From Ancylobacter polymorphus (GTDB taxonomy: Bacteria; Pseudomonadota; Alphaproteobacteria; Rhizobiales; Xanthobacteraceae), in the NCBI RefSeq assembly GCF_022836935.1, contig NZ_CP083239.1:248001-312000 (forward strand): DNA of 64,000 nt. The letters are read 5' to 3'. The notes under the pieces are model-generated. The model saw only the letters and a list, made by a program, of their open reading frames with translations. It ran no database searches and was not told where the DNA came from. The position numbers and the translations under genes are program-made. This document shows positions 24,607-33,848 of this stretch, piece by piece (the first letter of the stretch is position 1; every line of letters begins with the position of its first letter).

Positions 24607-25302
24607 CTAAACAGGCGTCACGGCGTAGCGCAGATGCACCACGCCGTGATCGAGCGTCTCGGCGGCGAGCAACGACAGGCTCACCTTGCCGGCGAGACCC
24701 TCCGGCCCGGCATCGACAATCGCCTCACTGCCGGGGCGGGCATCGAGCGCAGGGGCGATCAGCACGCTGAACTCGTCGACCAGCCCGGCGGCGAAGAAGG
24801 CGCCATTGGCCCGCGCACCGCCTTCCAGCGCGAGGCGCTTGATCCCGAACTCCCGCGCCAGGATGTCCAGCGTCGCGGCCAGATCGATCTCGTCGCCCTC
24901 CGCGACGATGTAGGAGACGCCATCGGCCGCCAGTTCGCCGAGATGGCTGTCCGGCACATCGCGCCCCAGCAGAGCAATGGCGTGATCTCCGCCGACCTCG
25001 GCTCCCCTGAAATGCACTTTGCCGGCGGGATCGAGCGCGATGGCGTAGCTCGCCGCCCGCGCCGCGACATGCAGCGGGCGGGCGACCGCGCCCACTTCGG
25101 CCGGCGGATGCGGCACGCCCTTCGCCATCTCCGCCATCGTCACCCGTCCAACCAGCCAGGCATCGGCGTTCAGCGTCGCGTGAATTTGCTCATAGAGCCG
25201 GCCCCAATCGCTGCGGCCGCCCTGCGGGCTGGCGGTGAAGCGGCTCGGGTGCAGCCGCCCGTCGAGCGAGGTTTCCATCAGGCAGACGACATAGGGCTTC
25301 AC
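24607..25302 (-). CDS. RibD C-terminal domain/dihydrofolate-reductase-fold protein
   Basis: 231 residues. The stand-alone RibD reductase-like fold is seen in YVVCLMETSLDGRL, the NADPH-loop region DAWLVGRVTMAEM and the C-terminal LALEGGARANGAFFAAGLVDEFSVLIAPALDA. Such stand-alone proteins are annotated as RibD-like pyrimidine reductases, but most have no proven role and many are not involved in riboflavin synthesis. No rib genes are nearby. Transcribed away from the organosulfur island, with a 213-base divergent gap. Confidence 0.85.
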   Translation of the reverse strand: MKPYVVCLMETSLDGRLHPSRFTASPQGGRSDWGRLYEQIHATLNADAWLVGRVTMAEMAKGVPHPPAEVGAVARPLHVAARAASYAIALDPAGKVHFRGAEVGGDHAIALLGRDVPDSHLGELAADGVSYIVAEGDEIDLAATLDILAREFGIKRLALEGGARANGAFFAAGLVDEFSVLIAPALDARPGSEAIVDAGPEGLAGKVSLSLLAAETLDHGVVHLRYAVTPV

Positions 25303-25406
25303 GGACAGGCTCCCTGCTACGACCGGCGCGACGCGGCACCGAACGCTGACCTATGGCGGCGGGGCCGGCTTGGGTAGGCCTTGGCCGACGATTCCCCGCG
25401 TGTCCG

Positions 25407-25442
25407 ACGGGGCTTGACCCCGTATTTTATATTATCTATCGT
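25407..25442 (+). promoter_or_regulatory. Candidate promoter and inverted repeat upstream of the FAD/ferredoxin/ABC operon
   Basis: A -35-like TTGACC (25414-25419) is followed after 17 bases by TATCGT (25437-25442) in a conspicuous AT-rich tract. The -35 lies inside a perfect inverted repeat ACGGGG-CTTGA-CCCCGT (25407-25423), a plausible operator. Inference only. Confidence 0.4.
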
Positions 25443-25515
25443 TTTTATATTCTAATGGAGTCCAAGGCAGGCGCGCCCACGCCCACCGCCGTCACCCGCG
25501 TCTTCGGAGACCACC

Positions 25516-27093
25516 ATGGCCGAGACCATCCATCTTCACTCCGACGTGCTCGTCATCGGTGGCGGGCCGGCGGCGTGCTGGGCGGCGCTGGCCGCGCGCG
25601 AGGCCGGGTGCAGCGTCGTGCTGGTGGACAAGGGCTATGTCGGCACCAGCGGCGCCACCGCGCCGTCCAATACCGGCACCTGGTTCGCCACCACGCCGGA
25701 GCGACGCGCCAAGTTGATCGCCGAGCGGGTGAAATCCTCTGAAGGGTTGGCGGATATCCGGCAGATGGGGCGGGTGATCGACACCGCGACCCAGCACCTG
25801 CATGTTCTTGCCGAACGCGGCTACCGCTTCCCGCGCGACGACGAGGGCGCGCTCTACATCGCCAATCTGCGCGGCCCCGACTATATGCGCTTCCTGCGCC
25901 AGCTTCTGGTGAAGGCCGGGGTCACGGTGCGCGATCATCACCCCGCGCTCGAACTGCTGACCGCAGGCGACACCGTGGCCGGCGCGGCCGGCTTCGCCCG
26001 TCAGCTCGGCCAGAACTGGGAGGCGCGGGCCGGCGCCGTCGTTCTTGCCACCGGCGGCTGCGCCTTCGGCTCGCGCATTCTCGGCGCCACCGGCCTTACC
26101 GGCGACGGCCAGCTGATGGCCGCCGAACTCGGCGCCAACCTTTCCGGCATGGAGTTTTCCAGCCAGTACGGCATCGTCCCGCTGCACTCCTCCGTGAATA
26201 AGGGCCTGCCCTATTTCTGGGCGAGCTTCTACCGCGCCGACGGGTCGGCCATCGACATTACCCCGGGCGAGCGCTTTTCGGTGCTGGCGCGGGAATCGCT
26301 CGCCGGCCCGCTTCAGGCCCGGCTCGACCGCGCCACCGGCGCGGTGCCGGACGCGCTGCGCCGGGGCCAGCCCAACTGCTTCCTCCCGTTCGAGCGCGCC
26401 GGCATCGACCCGTTCGCGCAACTCTTCCCCATTGCCCTGCGCGCCGAAGGCACGGTGCGCGGCACGGGCGGACTGAAGCGCGTGGACGACGATTGCGGTG
26501 TCGGCATTCCCGGCCTGTTCGCCGCCGGCGACGCGCTGGAGCGGCAGGACATTGCCGGTGCCGCGACGGGCGGCGGCGGGCCGAACGCCTCCTGGGCCAT
26601 CGCCACCGGCCTGTGGTCCGGCAAGGGCGCGGCGGCCTTCGCGCAACGCCTCGGCCCCCGCGCGGCGGAACGGCCCGTGCGCGCGGCGGGACAGGCCGGG
26701 CTGCGCCCCGCCGCTACCGCCCGCACGCTCGATCCGGCCGAGGCGGTGGAACTGGTGCGGGGCGAAATGCTGCCGGTGGAGCGCAATTTCTTCCGCAGCG
26801 CGCCGACGCTCAAAGCCTCGCTCACCCGCCTTGACGCGGCCTGGGCGACGCTGCGCGACCATGGGCAGGGCGAGGGCGCCACCGCCTTCCGCCTGCGCGA
26901 GGCCGCGGCGCTCCTCGCCTCAAGTCGCTGGGCCTATCGCGCCGCCGCCGCGCGCAACGAAACCCGCGGCATGCACCGCCGCCTCGACGCGCCGGCCGCG
27001 ACACCCGCCCTCGCCCGCCGCCTCACCCTCGCCGGCATCGACCAGCCGGTGCTGAGCTTCGACCGCCCCTCGCTGGAGGCCGCCGCATCATGA
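25516..27093 (+). CDS. FAD-dependent oxidoreductase, fumarate reductase/AprA-like flavoprotein
   Basis: 525 residues. N-terminal FAD motif VLVIGGGPAACWAALAAREAG, then GYVGTSGATAPSNTG (substrate-loop region of the succinate dehydrogenase/APS reductase alpha superfamily), GAVVLATGGCAFGSRILGATGLTGDGQ and C-terminal GIPGLFAAGDA. It is fused by overlap (ATGA) to a 2[4Fe-4S] ferredoxin gene, the same pairing as the alpha/beta subunits of APS reductase. It then leads into an SsuBCA-like ABC transporter. I infer a two-subunit flavo/iron-sulfur enzyme acting on an imported organosulfur or similar compound; the reaction is unknown. It is too divergent, and in the wrong context, to be called AprA. Confidence 0.85.
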   Translation: MAETIHLHSDVLVIGGGPAACWAALAAREAGCSVVLVDKGYVGTSGATAPSNTGTWFATTPERRAKLIAERVKSSEGLADIRQMGRVIDTATQHLHVLAERGYRFPRDDEGALYIANLRGPDYMRFLRQLLVKAGVTVRDHHPALELLTAGDTVAGAAGFARQLGQNWEARAGAVVLATGGCAFGSRILGATGLTGDGQLMAAELGANLSGMEFSSQYGIVPLHSSVNKGLPYFWASFYRADGSAIDITPGERFSVLARESLAGPLQARLDRATGAVPDALRRGQPNCFLPFERAGIDPFAQLFPIALRAEGTVRGTGGLKRVDDDCGVGIPGLFAAGDALERQDIAGAATGGGGPNASWAIATGLWSGKGAAAFAQRLGPRAAERPVRAAGQAGLRPAATARTLDPAEAVELVRGEMLPVERNFFRSAPTLKASLTRLDAAWATLRDHGQGEGATAFRLREAAALLASSRWAYRAAAARNETRGMHRRLDAPAATPALARRLTLAGIDQPVLSFDRPSLEAAAS

Positions 27094-27455
27094 TCGAAAT
27101 CCTCTCCGCGAGCCGCTGCACCGCCTGCAATGTCTGCGTGAAGGCCTGCCCCGCCAATGTGTTCGAGGCTGTGCCGGGCAGCGTGCCAGCCATCGCCCGT
27201 CAGGCGGACTGCCAGACCTGCTTCCTGTGCGAGATCTATTGCCCGGTCGATGCGCTCTTTGTCGCCGCCGATCCCGAGCACGTCACCGGCATCACCGAGG
27301 ACGCCGTCGCCGCCGCCGGCCTGTTCGGCAGCTATACGCGCGCGCTCGGCTGGAAGAAGGGCCGCGAAGGCGGCGCCGATGCCGATCCCACCCATCGCCT
27401 GCGCCAGGCGTCGCTCACCGCGATGCCGACCGGCCCCCGGAGCCCCGCGCCATGA
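27090..27455 (+). CDS. 2[4Fe-4S] ferredoxin-like partner subunit
   Basis: 121 residues. Two cluster motifs: CTACNVCVKACP near residues 10-21 and CQTCFLCEIYCP near residues 41-52, each C-x2-C-x2-C-x3-CP. The roughly 60-residue C-terminal extension has no Cys and resembles the tail of AprB-type subunits that wraps the flavoprotein. The start overlaps the upstream flavoprotein stop (ATGA) and the stop overlaps the downstream ATPase start (ATGA), indicating strict translational coupling and a shared complex or pathway. Confidence 0.9.
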   Translation: MIEILSASRCTACNVCVKACPANVFEAVPGSVPAIARQADCQTCFLCEIYCPVDALFVAADPEHVTGITEDAVAAAGLFGSYTRALGWKKGREGGADADPTHRLRQASLTAMPTGPRSPAP

Positions 27456-28336
27456 GCCGCGCCATGAGTCTCACCACTGCCGACCACGCACCTGCGGGCG
27501 CACAGCGCATCGCTCTGCGCGATGTGCGCAAGACCTTTCAGTTGAAGCCCGGCCAGAGCGTGACCCTTGACGGCCGGTCGAGCGACCGGATTCCCGTGCT
27601 TTCGGGCGTCGATCTCGATATCCCCCAGGGCGCCTTCGTCACCGTCGTCGGCCCGTCCGGCAGCGGCAAGTCGGTGCTGCTCGACATCATCGCCGGCCTG
27701 ACCGAGCCGAGCAGCGGTGCGGCTTCCATTGACGGGCGGCGGGTGACGCGCCCGCATCCCGAGACCGCCTATGTGTTCCAGCAATATGCGCTGTTTCCCT
27801 GGCGCACGGCGCTGCAGAACATCGAATACCCCTTGGAGGTGCGCGGCGTCGGCCGTGCGGCGCGGCGGGAACGGGCACGGCATTTCCTGCATCTATTCGG
27901 GCTGAAGGGTTTCGAGGACCGTTATCCCTCGCAGCTCTCCGGCGGCATGCAGCAGCGCGTCGCCATCGCCCGCGCGCTCGCCACCGATCCGCAGGTGCTG
28001 CTGATGGATGAGCCCTTCGCCGCCCTCGACGCGCAGACCCGCGACATCCTGCAGAGCGAATTGCTGCGCATCTGGGAGCAGATCCGGACCACGGTGGTGT
28101 TCGTCACCCATTCCATCGACGAGGCGATCTTCCTCGCCGACCGGATCGTCGTCATGACCGCCCGCCCGGCGCAGGTGAAGGAGACCATCGCGGTCGACCT
28201 GCCGCGCCCGCGCGACATCGACATCCGCAACAGCAACGCCTTCAACGCCTATCGCGCCCGGGTGTGGGACGCGCTGCGCGAGGAGGTGAGCAAGGCGCAG
28301 CGCGACTGGGCGCTTGCCTCCGCCTACAACGCCTGA
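27452..28336 (+). CDS. ABC transporter ATPase, SsuB/TauB/NrtD type
   Basis: 294 residues from ATG 27452 (a second in-frame ATG lies at 27464). Walker A VVGPSGSGKSVLL, Q-loop VFQQYALFPW, signature LSGGMQQRVAIARAL, Walker B VLLMDEPFAALD and switch VTHS. The Q-loop FPW and the D-loop pattern are typical of nitrate/sulfonate/taurine importers. An N-terminal extension of about 45 residues before the first strand is longer than in SsuB. Energises the permease at 28347 and works with the binding protein at 29252. Confidence 0.93.
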   Translation: MSRAMSLTTADHAPAGAQRIALRDVRKTFQLKPGQSVTLDGRSSDRIPVLSGVDLDIPQGAFVTVVGPSGSGKSVLLDIIAGLTEPSSGAASIDGRRVTRPHPETAYVFQQYALFPWRTALQNIEYPLEVRGVGRAARRERARHFLHLFGLKGFEDRYPSQLSGGMQQRVAIARALATDPQVLLMDEPFAALDAQTRDILQSELLRIWEQIRTTVVFVTHSIDEAIFLADRIVVMTARPAQVKETIAVDLPRPRDIDIRNSNAFNAYRARVWDALREEVSKAQRDWALASAYNA

Positions 28337-28346
28337 GGAGCCCACG

Positions 28347-29207
28347 ATGACGCTCGCCACCGACAATTCGGCTGACATTCCCCCGCGCGTCTGGTGGAGC
28401 CGGCCCGCCTTCCTGCCCGCCCCGTGCTCGCTGCGCCATGCCGTCAGTGCCATCGGCCTCGGTCTGCCGGCGCTGCTGGTACTGGCGCTGGCCTGGGAGC
28501 TGGCGCCGCGCCTCGGCTGGATCAACGCGATCTTCTTTCCCCCGCTCAGCCAGGTGCTGTCGGCGCTGGGCGAGATGATCGGCAGCGGCCTGCTCGCCCA
28601 GCATATCGGCATCAGCCTGCAGCGCGCCGCCATCGGCTTCGGCCTCGCCGTGGTCGTCGCCCTCCCGCTCGGCCTGCTGATGGGACGCTACACGCTGTTC
28701 GAGAAGGTGAGCGATTTTCTGGTGCAGACGCTGCGCAACACCTCGCAATTCGCGCTGCTGCCGGTGTTCATCCTGGTGCTCGGCATCGGCGAGGCCTCGA
28801 AGATCGCCATCACCTTCTATGCCGCGGTGTTCTTCCTGCTGATCAACACCATCGTCGGGGTGAAGTCGGTCGATCCGCTGCACCTGAAGGCGGCGCGCTC
28901 GATGGGCACGTCGGACTGGGATCTCTTCCGAAAGGTGATCCTGCCTTCCGCCATCCCCTCCATCGTCGCCGGCGCGCGACTGGGGGTGAAGAGCTCGCTG
29001 TTCTCGGTGATCGCGGCGGAGATGCTCGCGGCCCAGTCGGGCATTGGCTACCTCATCCAGAATTCTTCGCTGATGCTGGAAACCGACCGCATGTATGCGG
29101 GCATCCTGACGCTCACCGTCATCGGCTTCCTGCTCAACTACGCCCTCGTGGCCTTCGAGGCCCGGGCGACGCGCTGGCGCGCCAGCGAGGACAAGGGCTT
29201 CGCCTGA
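28347..29207 (+). CDS. ABC transporter permease, SsuC/TauC type
   Basis: 286 residues from ATG 28347, 7 bases after GAGGAG. Six membrane segments. The EAA loop AARSMGTSDWDLFRKVILPSAIPSI is the ATPase-docking motif of the nitrate/sulfonate/taurine permease family. Eleven bases after the ATPase gene. Confidence 0.93.
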   Translation: MTLATDNSADIPPRVWWSRPAFLPAPCSLRHAVSAIGLGLPALLVLALAWELAPRLGWINAIFFPPLSQVLSALGEMIGSGLLAQHIGISLQRAAIGFGLAVVVALPLGLLMGRYTLFEKVSDFLVQTLRNTSQFALLPVFILVLGIGEASKIAITFYAAVFFLLINTIVGVKSVDPLHLKAARSMGTSDWDLFRKVILPSAIPSIVAGARLGVKSSLFSVIAAEMLAAQSGIGYLIQNSSLMLETDRMYAGILTLTVIGFLLNYALVAFEARATRWRASEDKGFA

Positions 29208-29251
29208 GCGCGAGCCCCTCCCCTTTTCCCTCTTTGCCGAAAGGTTTCGCC

Positions 29252-30277
29252 ATGCCCGCGCATTTTCCCCTCTCCCGCCGCCGCGTCGTCCAGGCGCTCG
29301 GCCTCGCCGCGCTCGCCCCGCTGGCGGGCGCCCTCCCCGCCCGTGCCGCCGACACGCCGGAAGTGATCCGCATCGGCTCGACCGCGCCGGGGCATCTCAA
29401 ATTCATCCTCTACCGCAACCGCAAGCTGCTGGAGCAGGAATTCGCCAAGGACGGCATCCGCGTGGAACTGGCGACCTTCGACGGCGGCGGCCCGGCCTCG
29501 GTGGCGCTCGGCTCCGGCGCGATCGACTTCACCTATATCGGCAACAACCCCTCGCTGCGCCTCGGCGCCGCCGGCGCGGACGTAAAGGCGATCGGCCTGT
29601 CGAGCTGGGTGCCGTCAAACGAGACGCTGGTGGTGGTGCGCCCGGATTCGCCGATCACCTCGCTCGCCGAACTGAAGGGCAAGAAGGTCGCGGTGCTCAC
29701 CGGCACGGTGCGCCATTCCACCTTCGCCAAGGCGCTGAAGGAAGCGGGTGTCTCGATCAAGGACGTGCAGTTGCTCAATATCGGTATCGAGAGTTCCGGC
29801 CCGGCGCTGGCGCGCGGGGATATCGACGCCATTGTCGAGAGCACCGGGCCGGCGCAGAAGCTGGTCGATCTCGGAGGCGCCAAGGTGCTTTTCGATGCCG
29901 GCGTCTCCGGCAAGCGCGAATGGGCGGTGCCGCATGTGCTGAGCGTCAACGCCAGCTTCGCCCTCAAGTACCCCGAGATTGTCGCCCGGCTGCTCGCCGT
30001 CGACATCGCCGCCGCGCGCTGGGCCGACGCGCATCCCGAAGAGACCATCGCCATTTTCGTCCGCGAGACCGGCAGCAGCGAGAAGGCGGTGCGCGCGACC
30101 TATAGCGACGGCAAGTTCTGGCAGGACCCTGCCATCACCGACGAGGCGGTGAGGGCGCTGCAGGCGGAAGAGGCCTTCATGGCCGAGTCCGGATTGTTGA
30201 AGGGGACGGTCGATTACGACCGCTGGATCGACCGCTCCTATTACGACGCCGCGCAGAAGCGGCTCGCGGGCAACTGA
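29252..30277 (+). CDS. Periplasmic binding protein, SsuA/NMT1-like
   Basis: 341 residues. The N-terminus SRRRVVQALGLAALAPLAG resembles a twin-arginine or Sec signal with cleavage after ARA. The mature part follows the SsuA/TauA pattern: IRIGSTAPGHLKFILYRNRKLLEQEF, GGPASVALGSGAIDFTYIGNNPSLR, LKGKKVAVLTGTVRH and ARGDIDAIVESTGPAQKL. It should bind an aliphatic sulfonate, sulfate ester or related anion. AAGG lies upstream of the ATG. It ends the first ABC operon of the island, 102 bases before the Rrf2 regulator gene. Confidence 0.9.
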   Translation: MPAHFPLSRRRVVQALGLAALAPLAGALPARAADTPEVIRIGSTAPGHLKFILYRNRKLLEQEFAKDGIRVELATFDGGGPASVALGSGAIDFTYIGNNPSLRLGAAGADVKAIGLSSWVPSNETLVVVRPDSPITSLAELKGKKVAVLTGTVRHSTFAKALKEAGVSIKDVQLLNIGIESSGPALARGDIDAIVESTGPAQKLVDLGGAKVLFDAGVSGKREWAVPHVLSVNASFALKYPEIVARLLAVDIAAARWADAHPEETIAIFVRETGSSEKAVRATYSDGKFWQDPAITDEAVRALQAEEAFMAESGLLKGTVDYDRWIDRSYYDAAQKRLAGN

Positions 30278-30379
30278 ACCGCGACGGGGCGGCTCCGGCA
30301 TCGGACCCGCCCCTCCTTGGTACCCATCGCGGCGGCGTGCTGCTATCTACCCTGTGGATGCGCGCGCCGGGGTGGATGA

Positions 30380-30829
30380 ATGCTGACGAACAAGGGGAAG
30401 TACGGCCTGAAGGCGATGGTGCATCTGGCGTCGCTGGAGGCGGGGGCGACGACGATGGGCGCGGCGATCGCCCAGGCGGAGAACATCCCGAAGAAGTTCC
30501 TCGACGCCATCCTGCTCGATCTGAGGAATGCCGGGCTGGTGCGCAGCAAGAAGGGGCCGGGCGGCGGCTATTCGCTGGCGCGGGCGCCGAAGGAAATCCG
30601 GGTCGGCCACATCATCCGCACGCTGGACGGCCCGCTGGCGCCGATCGGCTGCGCCAGCCAGAGCGCCTATGTGCCCTGCCAGGATTGCGAGAACCGCGAA
30701 GCCTGCGAGGTGCGCATCGTCATGACCCGCGTGCGCGACGCGCTGTCCGACATTCTCGACCGGATGACGCTGGAAGAAATGGTGAGCTACGGCCGGACGC
30801 GGCATCCGGACCTCATGTATCACATCTGA
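30380..30829 (+). CDS. Rrf2-family transcriptional regulator with cysteine cluster
   Basis: 149 residues. Rrf2 winged helix: KYGLKAMVHLASL, IPKKFLDAILLDLRNAGLV, KKGPGGGYSLARAP and VGHIIRTLDGPLAP. Cysteines 91, 100, 103 and 109 in the dimer-helix loop could ligate an Fe-S cluster, but the C-x8-C-x2-C-x5-C spacing differs from IscR. Members of this family regulate iron-sulfur (IscR, RirA), NO (NsrR) or cysteine/sulfur metabolism (CymR). Placed between two organosulfur gene sets, it is a good candidate local sulfur-status regulator. That role is inferred. Confidence 0.9.
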   Translation: MLTNKGKYGLKAMVHLASLEAGATTMGAAIAQAENIPKKFLDAILLDLRNAGLVRSKKGPGGGYSLARAPKEIRVGHIIRTLDGPLAPIGCASQSAYVPCQDCENREACEVRIVMTRVRDALSDILDRMTLEEMVSYGRTRHPDLMYHI

Positions 30830-30874
30830 TTCTTGTCCTTTCCTCCCTATTCCGCCCATCCGCGTGAAAATGGA

Positions 30875-30904
30875 TTGCCGGGAGGTAGCTCATTAGTCTA
30901 TAAA
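30875..30904 (+). promoter_or_regulatory. Candidate promoter for the ssuD operon
   Basis: TTGCCG (30875-30880) and TATAAA (30899-30904) with an 18-base spacer lie 70 bases before the ssuD start, within the 144-base gap after the Rrf2 gene. The -10 is a good match, the -35 moderate. Confidence 0.5.
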
Positions 30905-30973
30905 TTCGACAGATAAACAGACGCGCCGCCCCAGGGCCGGCCGCGCCGCCCGCGCGAACCGACAGGACCTCCC

Positions 30974-32161
30974 ATGCCGCACACCAGCTCCGCAACCGCC
31001 GCCGGCGACGGCCTCAACGTCCTCTGGTTCCTGCCCACCCATGGCGACGGGCGTTATCTCGGCACCTCCCTCGGCGCCCGCGAAACCGATATCGACTATC
31101 TCCGCCAAGTCGCCCAGGCCGCTGATCGGCTCGGCTATTACGGCGTGCTCATTCCCACCGGCAAGAGCTGCGAGGATAGCTGGCTGGTCGCCTCCGCGCT
31201 GGCTCCCGCCACCAAGCGCCTGCGCTATCTCGTGGCGGTGCGCCCGGGCCTCGCCTCCCCCACCCTCTATGCCCGGATGACGGCGACGCTCGACCGCATC
31301 TCCGATGGGCGCCTGCTCATCAACATCGTCACCGGCGGCGACCCGGTGGAAAATGCCGGCGACGGCATCTTCCTCAACCATGACGAGCGCTACGAGGTGA
31401 CGGACGAGTTCCTCACCGTCTATCGCCGCCTGCTGGCCGGCGAGCGGGTGAGCTATTTCGGCAAGCACATCAAGGTCGACGACGCGCATCTCCTCTTCCC
31501 GCCGCAGCAGGCGGGCGGCCCGGCGCTGTATTTCGGCGGCTCGTCGGAAGCGGCGAACAAGGTCGCGGCCGAGCATGTCGACAAGTACCTCACCTGGGGC
31601 GAGCCGCCGGCGGCGGTGGAAGCCAAGATCAAACAGGTGCGCGCGCTGGCCGAGGCCGAGGGCCGCAAGGTCTCCTTCGGCATCCGCCTGCATGTCATCG
31701 CCCGCGAAACCGACGCCAAGGCGTGGGAGGCGGCGGACGAGCTGATCGGCCATCTCGACGACGCCACCATCGCGGCGGCGCAGAAAGTGTTCTCGCGGCT
31801 CGATTCCGTCGGCCAGTCCCGCATGTCCGCACTGCATGGCGGACGACGTGATAAGCTCGAAGTGAGCCCGAATCTGTGGGCCGGCGTCGGGCTGGTGCGC
31901 GGCGGGGCCGGCACGGCATTGGTCGGCTCGGGGCAAACGGTGGCGGCGCGCATGCAGGAATATGCCGATCTCGGCATCGACAGCTTCATCCTCTCCGGCT
32001 ACCCGCACCTCGAAGAGGCCTACCGGGTGGCGGAACTGGTGCTGCCGCGCCTCAAGCTCAACCACGGCATCACCAAGCCCGGCGGAACGTTGAACACCGG
32101 CCCCTTCGGCGAGACCATCGCCAATGACTACAGACCCGCCCCGCGCGCCTCCGCCTCATGA
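30974..32161 (+). CDS. ssuD: FMNH2-dependent alkanesulfonate monooxygenase (SsuD)
   Basis: 395 residues, normal for SsuD. Luciferase-like TIM barrel with [15 protein letters not shown], the [11 protein letters not shown] motif (the conserved Cys of E. coli SsuD), [37 protein letters not shown] and [24 protein letters not shown]. It releases sulfite from alkanesulfonates using FMNH2 and O2, giving the aldehyde. No SsuE-type flavin reductase is adjacent. The ArsH-like reductase at 1483 is far away, so FMNH2 must come from elsewhere or from a neighbour. Overlaps the next gene as ATGA. Confidence 0.95.
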   Translation: MPHTSSATAAGDGLNVLWFLPTHGDGRYLGTSLGARETDIDYLRQVAQAADRLGYYGVLIPTGKSCEDSWLVASALAPATKRLRYLVAVRPGLASPTLYARMTATLDRISDGRLLINIVTGGDPVENAGDGIFLNHDERYEVTDEFLTVYRRLLAGERVSYFGKHIKVDDAHLLFPPQQAGGPALYFGGSSEAANKVAAEHVDKYLTWGEPPAAVEAKIKQVRALAEAEGRKVSFGIRLHVIARETDAKAWEAADELIGHLDDATIAAAQKVFSRLDSVGQSRMSALHGGRRDKLEVSPNLWAGVGLVRGGAGTALVGSGQTVAARMQEYADLGIDSFILSGYPHLEEAYRVAELVLPRLKLNHGITKPGGTLNTGPFGETIANDYRPAPRASAS

Positions 32162-33618
32162 GCGAGGTCGCGCAGCAGCGGCCGATCCATGTGCCGGTGG
32201 CGATCATCGGTGGCGGTTTTTCCGGCGCCGCCGTCGCCTGGCATCTGCTGCGTCTGCACCCTCGGCTTGAGCGGGTCGTCATCATCGAGCCGCGCGCGGA
32301 ACTCGGCCGCGGCCTCGCCTATTCCGCCACTGACCCCAGCCACCGCATCAATGTGCCGGCGACGCGCATGTCGCTGATCCCCGATCAGCCGACGCATTTC
32401 AACGACTGGCTGGAAGCCTCCGGCGCGCTGGAGGCCGACCCGGCGGCGCGGCGCAGCGAGGGGCGCAATTTCCCCGCCCGCGCCGTATTCGGCACTTATG
32501 TCGCGGCGCAACTGGCGGCGCTCGGGCCGCGCATCGTTCATATCGCCGCCGCCGCCGAGGCGGTCGACCCGAGCGAGGACGGATACCGTATCCGCACCTC
32601 GGACGGTGGCACTGTTGAGGCCGGGATCGTCGTGCTGGCGGTGGCGCATGCCCCGCCGAGTCCCCCAACCGGGCTCGCTCGCGCGCTTGCCTTCCATCCG
32701 CGCTTTCTCCCAGACCCCTGGCAGGCCGGGGCGCTCGACGCCGTGCGGCCGGACGACCGGGTGCTGATCGTCGGCACCGGGCTGACCATGGCCGATCTGG
32801 TGGCGACGCTCGACCGGCTCGGCCATCGCGGCACCATCCTTGCCCTCTCCCGGCGCGGCCTGCGCTCGCGCGGCCATCCGGCGGCGCTGCACGACCCCTA
32901 TGGCGATTTCGCCACCGACCCGGCCCGCACTGCCGGCGCCCTCGTTCGCCGCATCCGTGCGGCGGTGGCCGAGGCCGTGGCGGCGGGCAAGAGCTGGCAC
33001 TGCGTGCTCGACCAGGTGCGGCTGCAGGGCAGCACCATCTGGAATGCGCTGCCCTTGCACGAGCGGGCGCGCCTGCTGCGGCATCTGCGCCCGTTCTGGG
33101 ACGTGCACCGCTTCCGCATCGCTCCGCAGGTGGAAGAGGTGCTGGACCAAAGGATTGCGGCAGGCACGCTGCGCCTGCGCGCCGCTTCGCTGCAGGGGGT
33201 GGAGCGCCAGAGCGACGCCATCCACGTCACTCTCCGCGACCGCCGAACCGGCGCGGTGACGCGGGAGACCTTCGACGCCGTGCTCACCGCCACCGGGCCG
33301 GCGCATGGCCGCGTCTTCGCCGACAACCCGGTGCTGGCAGCGCTGGAGCGCGCCGGCCTCGCCCGGCCCGACCAGCTGCGCCTCGGCATCGAGGTCACCG
33401 CCGACGGCCGGGCCATCGGCCGCGACGGCACGCCGACGCCCGGCGTCTATGTCGCCGGACCGCTGGCACGCGGCACGGTGGGCGAACTGATGGGCCTGCC
33501 GGATGTGACGAATTACGCCATCCGTATCGCCGGTGCCGTCGCCGCACGGCTGGAGCGCGACGCGGTTTCGGACAACGCGCCAACGACTTACGCTTCAGCG
33601 CGCTCGGCGGTTAAATAA
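32158..33618 (+). CDS. FAD/NAD(P)-binding protein (NAD_binding_9 family)
   Basis: 486 residues. FAD Rossmann motif [18 protein letters not shown] followed by [24 protein letters not shown], a second nucleotide-binding motif [17 protein letters not shown] near residue 200, and the C-terminal [24 protein letters not shown]. This is the family of putative N-hydroxylase-like flavoproteins annotated FAD/NAD(P)-binding protein or hydroxyacylglutathione-linked YdhS-like. It is translationally coupled to ssuD (4-base overlap), so it may supply reduced flavin or process the same substrate. The precise reaction is unknown. Confidence 0.88.
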   Translation: MSEVAQQRPIHVPVAIIGGGFSGAAVAWHLLRLHPRLERVVIIEPRAELGRGLAYSATDPSHRINVPATRMSLIPDQPTHFNDWLEASGALEADPAARRSEGRNFPARAVFGTYVAAQLAALGPRIVHIAAAAEAVDPSEDGYRIRTSDGGTVEAGIVVLAVAHAPPSPPTGLARALAFHPRFLPDPWQAGALDAVRPDDRVLIVGTGLTMADLVATLDRLGHRGTILALSRRGLRSRGHPAALHDPYGDFATDPARTAGALVRRIRAAVAEAVAAGKSWHCVLDQVRLQGSTIWNALPLHERARLLRHLRPFWDVHRFRIAPQVEEVLDQRIAAGTLRLRAASLQGVERQSDAIHVTLRDRRTGAVTRETFDAVLTATGPAHGRVFADNPVLAALERAGLARPDQLRLGIEVTADGRAIGRDGTPTPGVYVAGPLARGTVGELMGLPDVTNYAIRIAGAVAARLERDAVSDNAPTTYASARSAVK

Positions 33619-33637
33619 TCTACTTCACGAGTAGATT
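33617..33637. promoter_or_regulatory. Inverted repeat before the TauA-like gene (operator or weak terminator)
   Basis: AATCTACT (33617-33624) and AGTAGATT (33630-33637) form a perfect 8-bp dyad with a 5-base spacer, starting at the stop of the preceding gene. Five bases further is TTGACC (33642-33647), a -35-like hexamer. It is AT-rich and lacks a U-run, so I favour an operator for the downstream TauABC-like genes over a terminator. Confidence 0.45.
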
Positions 33638-33848
33638 TCTATTGACCCCCGACCTCCGCTCTGGTCAGATGATCCTACCGACGTTGCCGCTGCGCCTTCC
33701 GCCAGCCTGCCAGCGTCCCGTTACGGGGGCACCTTCATGACCTGGACCTGTCGACGCCGCTGATCGCGGCCTTTCCAGCTTCACCCGATATTTCAACAGC
33801 CGTCACGCGGGCGCCGCGCGCCCCGGCGGCTTGCCTATGGAACATCCC

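Noticed and set aside
25516..27455. APS reductase (aprBA)
   Set aside because: Only the subunit pairing matches; no sat or qmo genes, and the context is an organosulfur importer, so a specific aprAB call is not supported.
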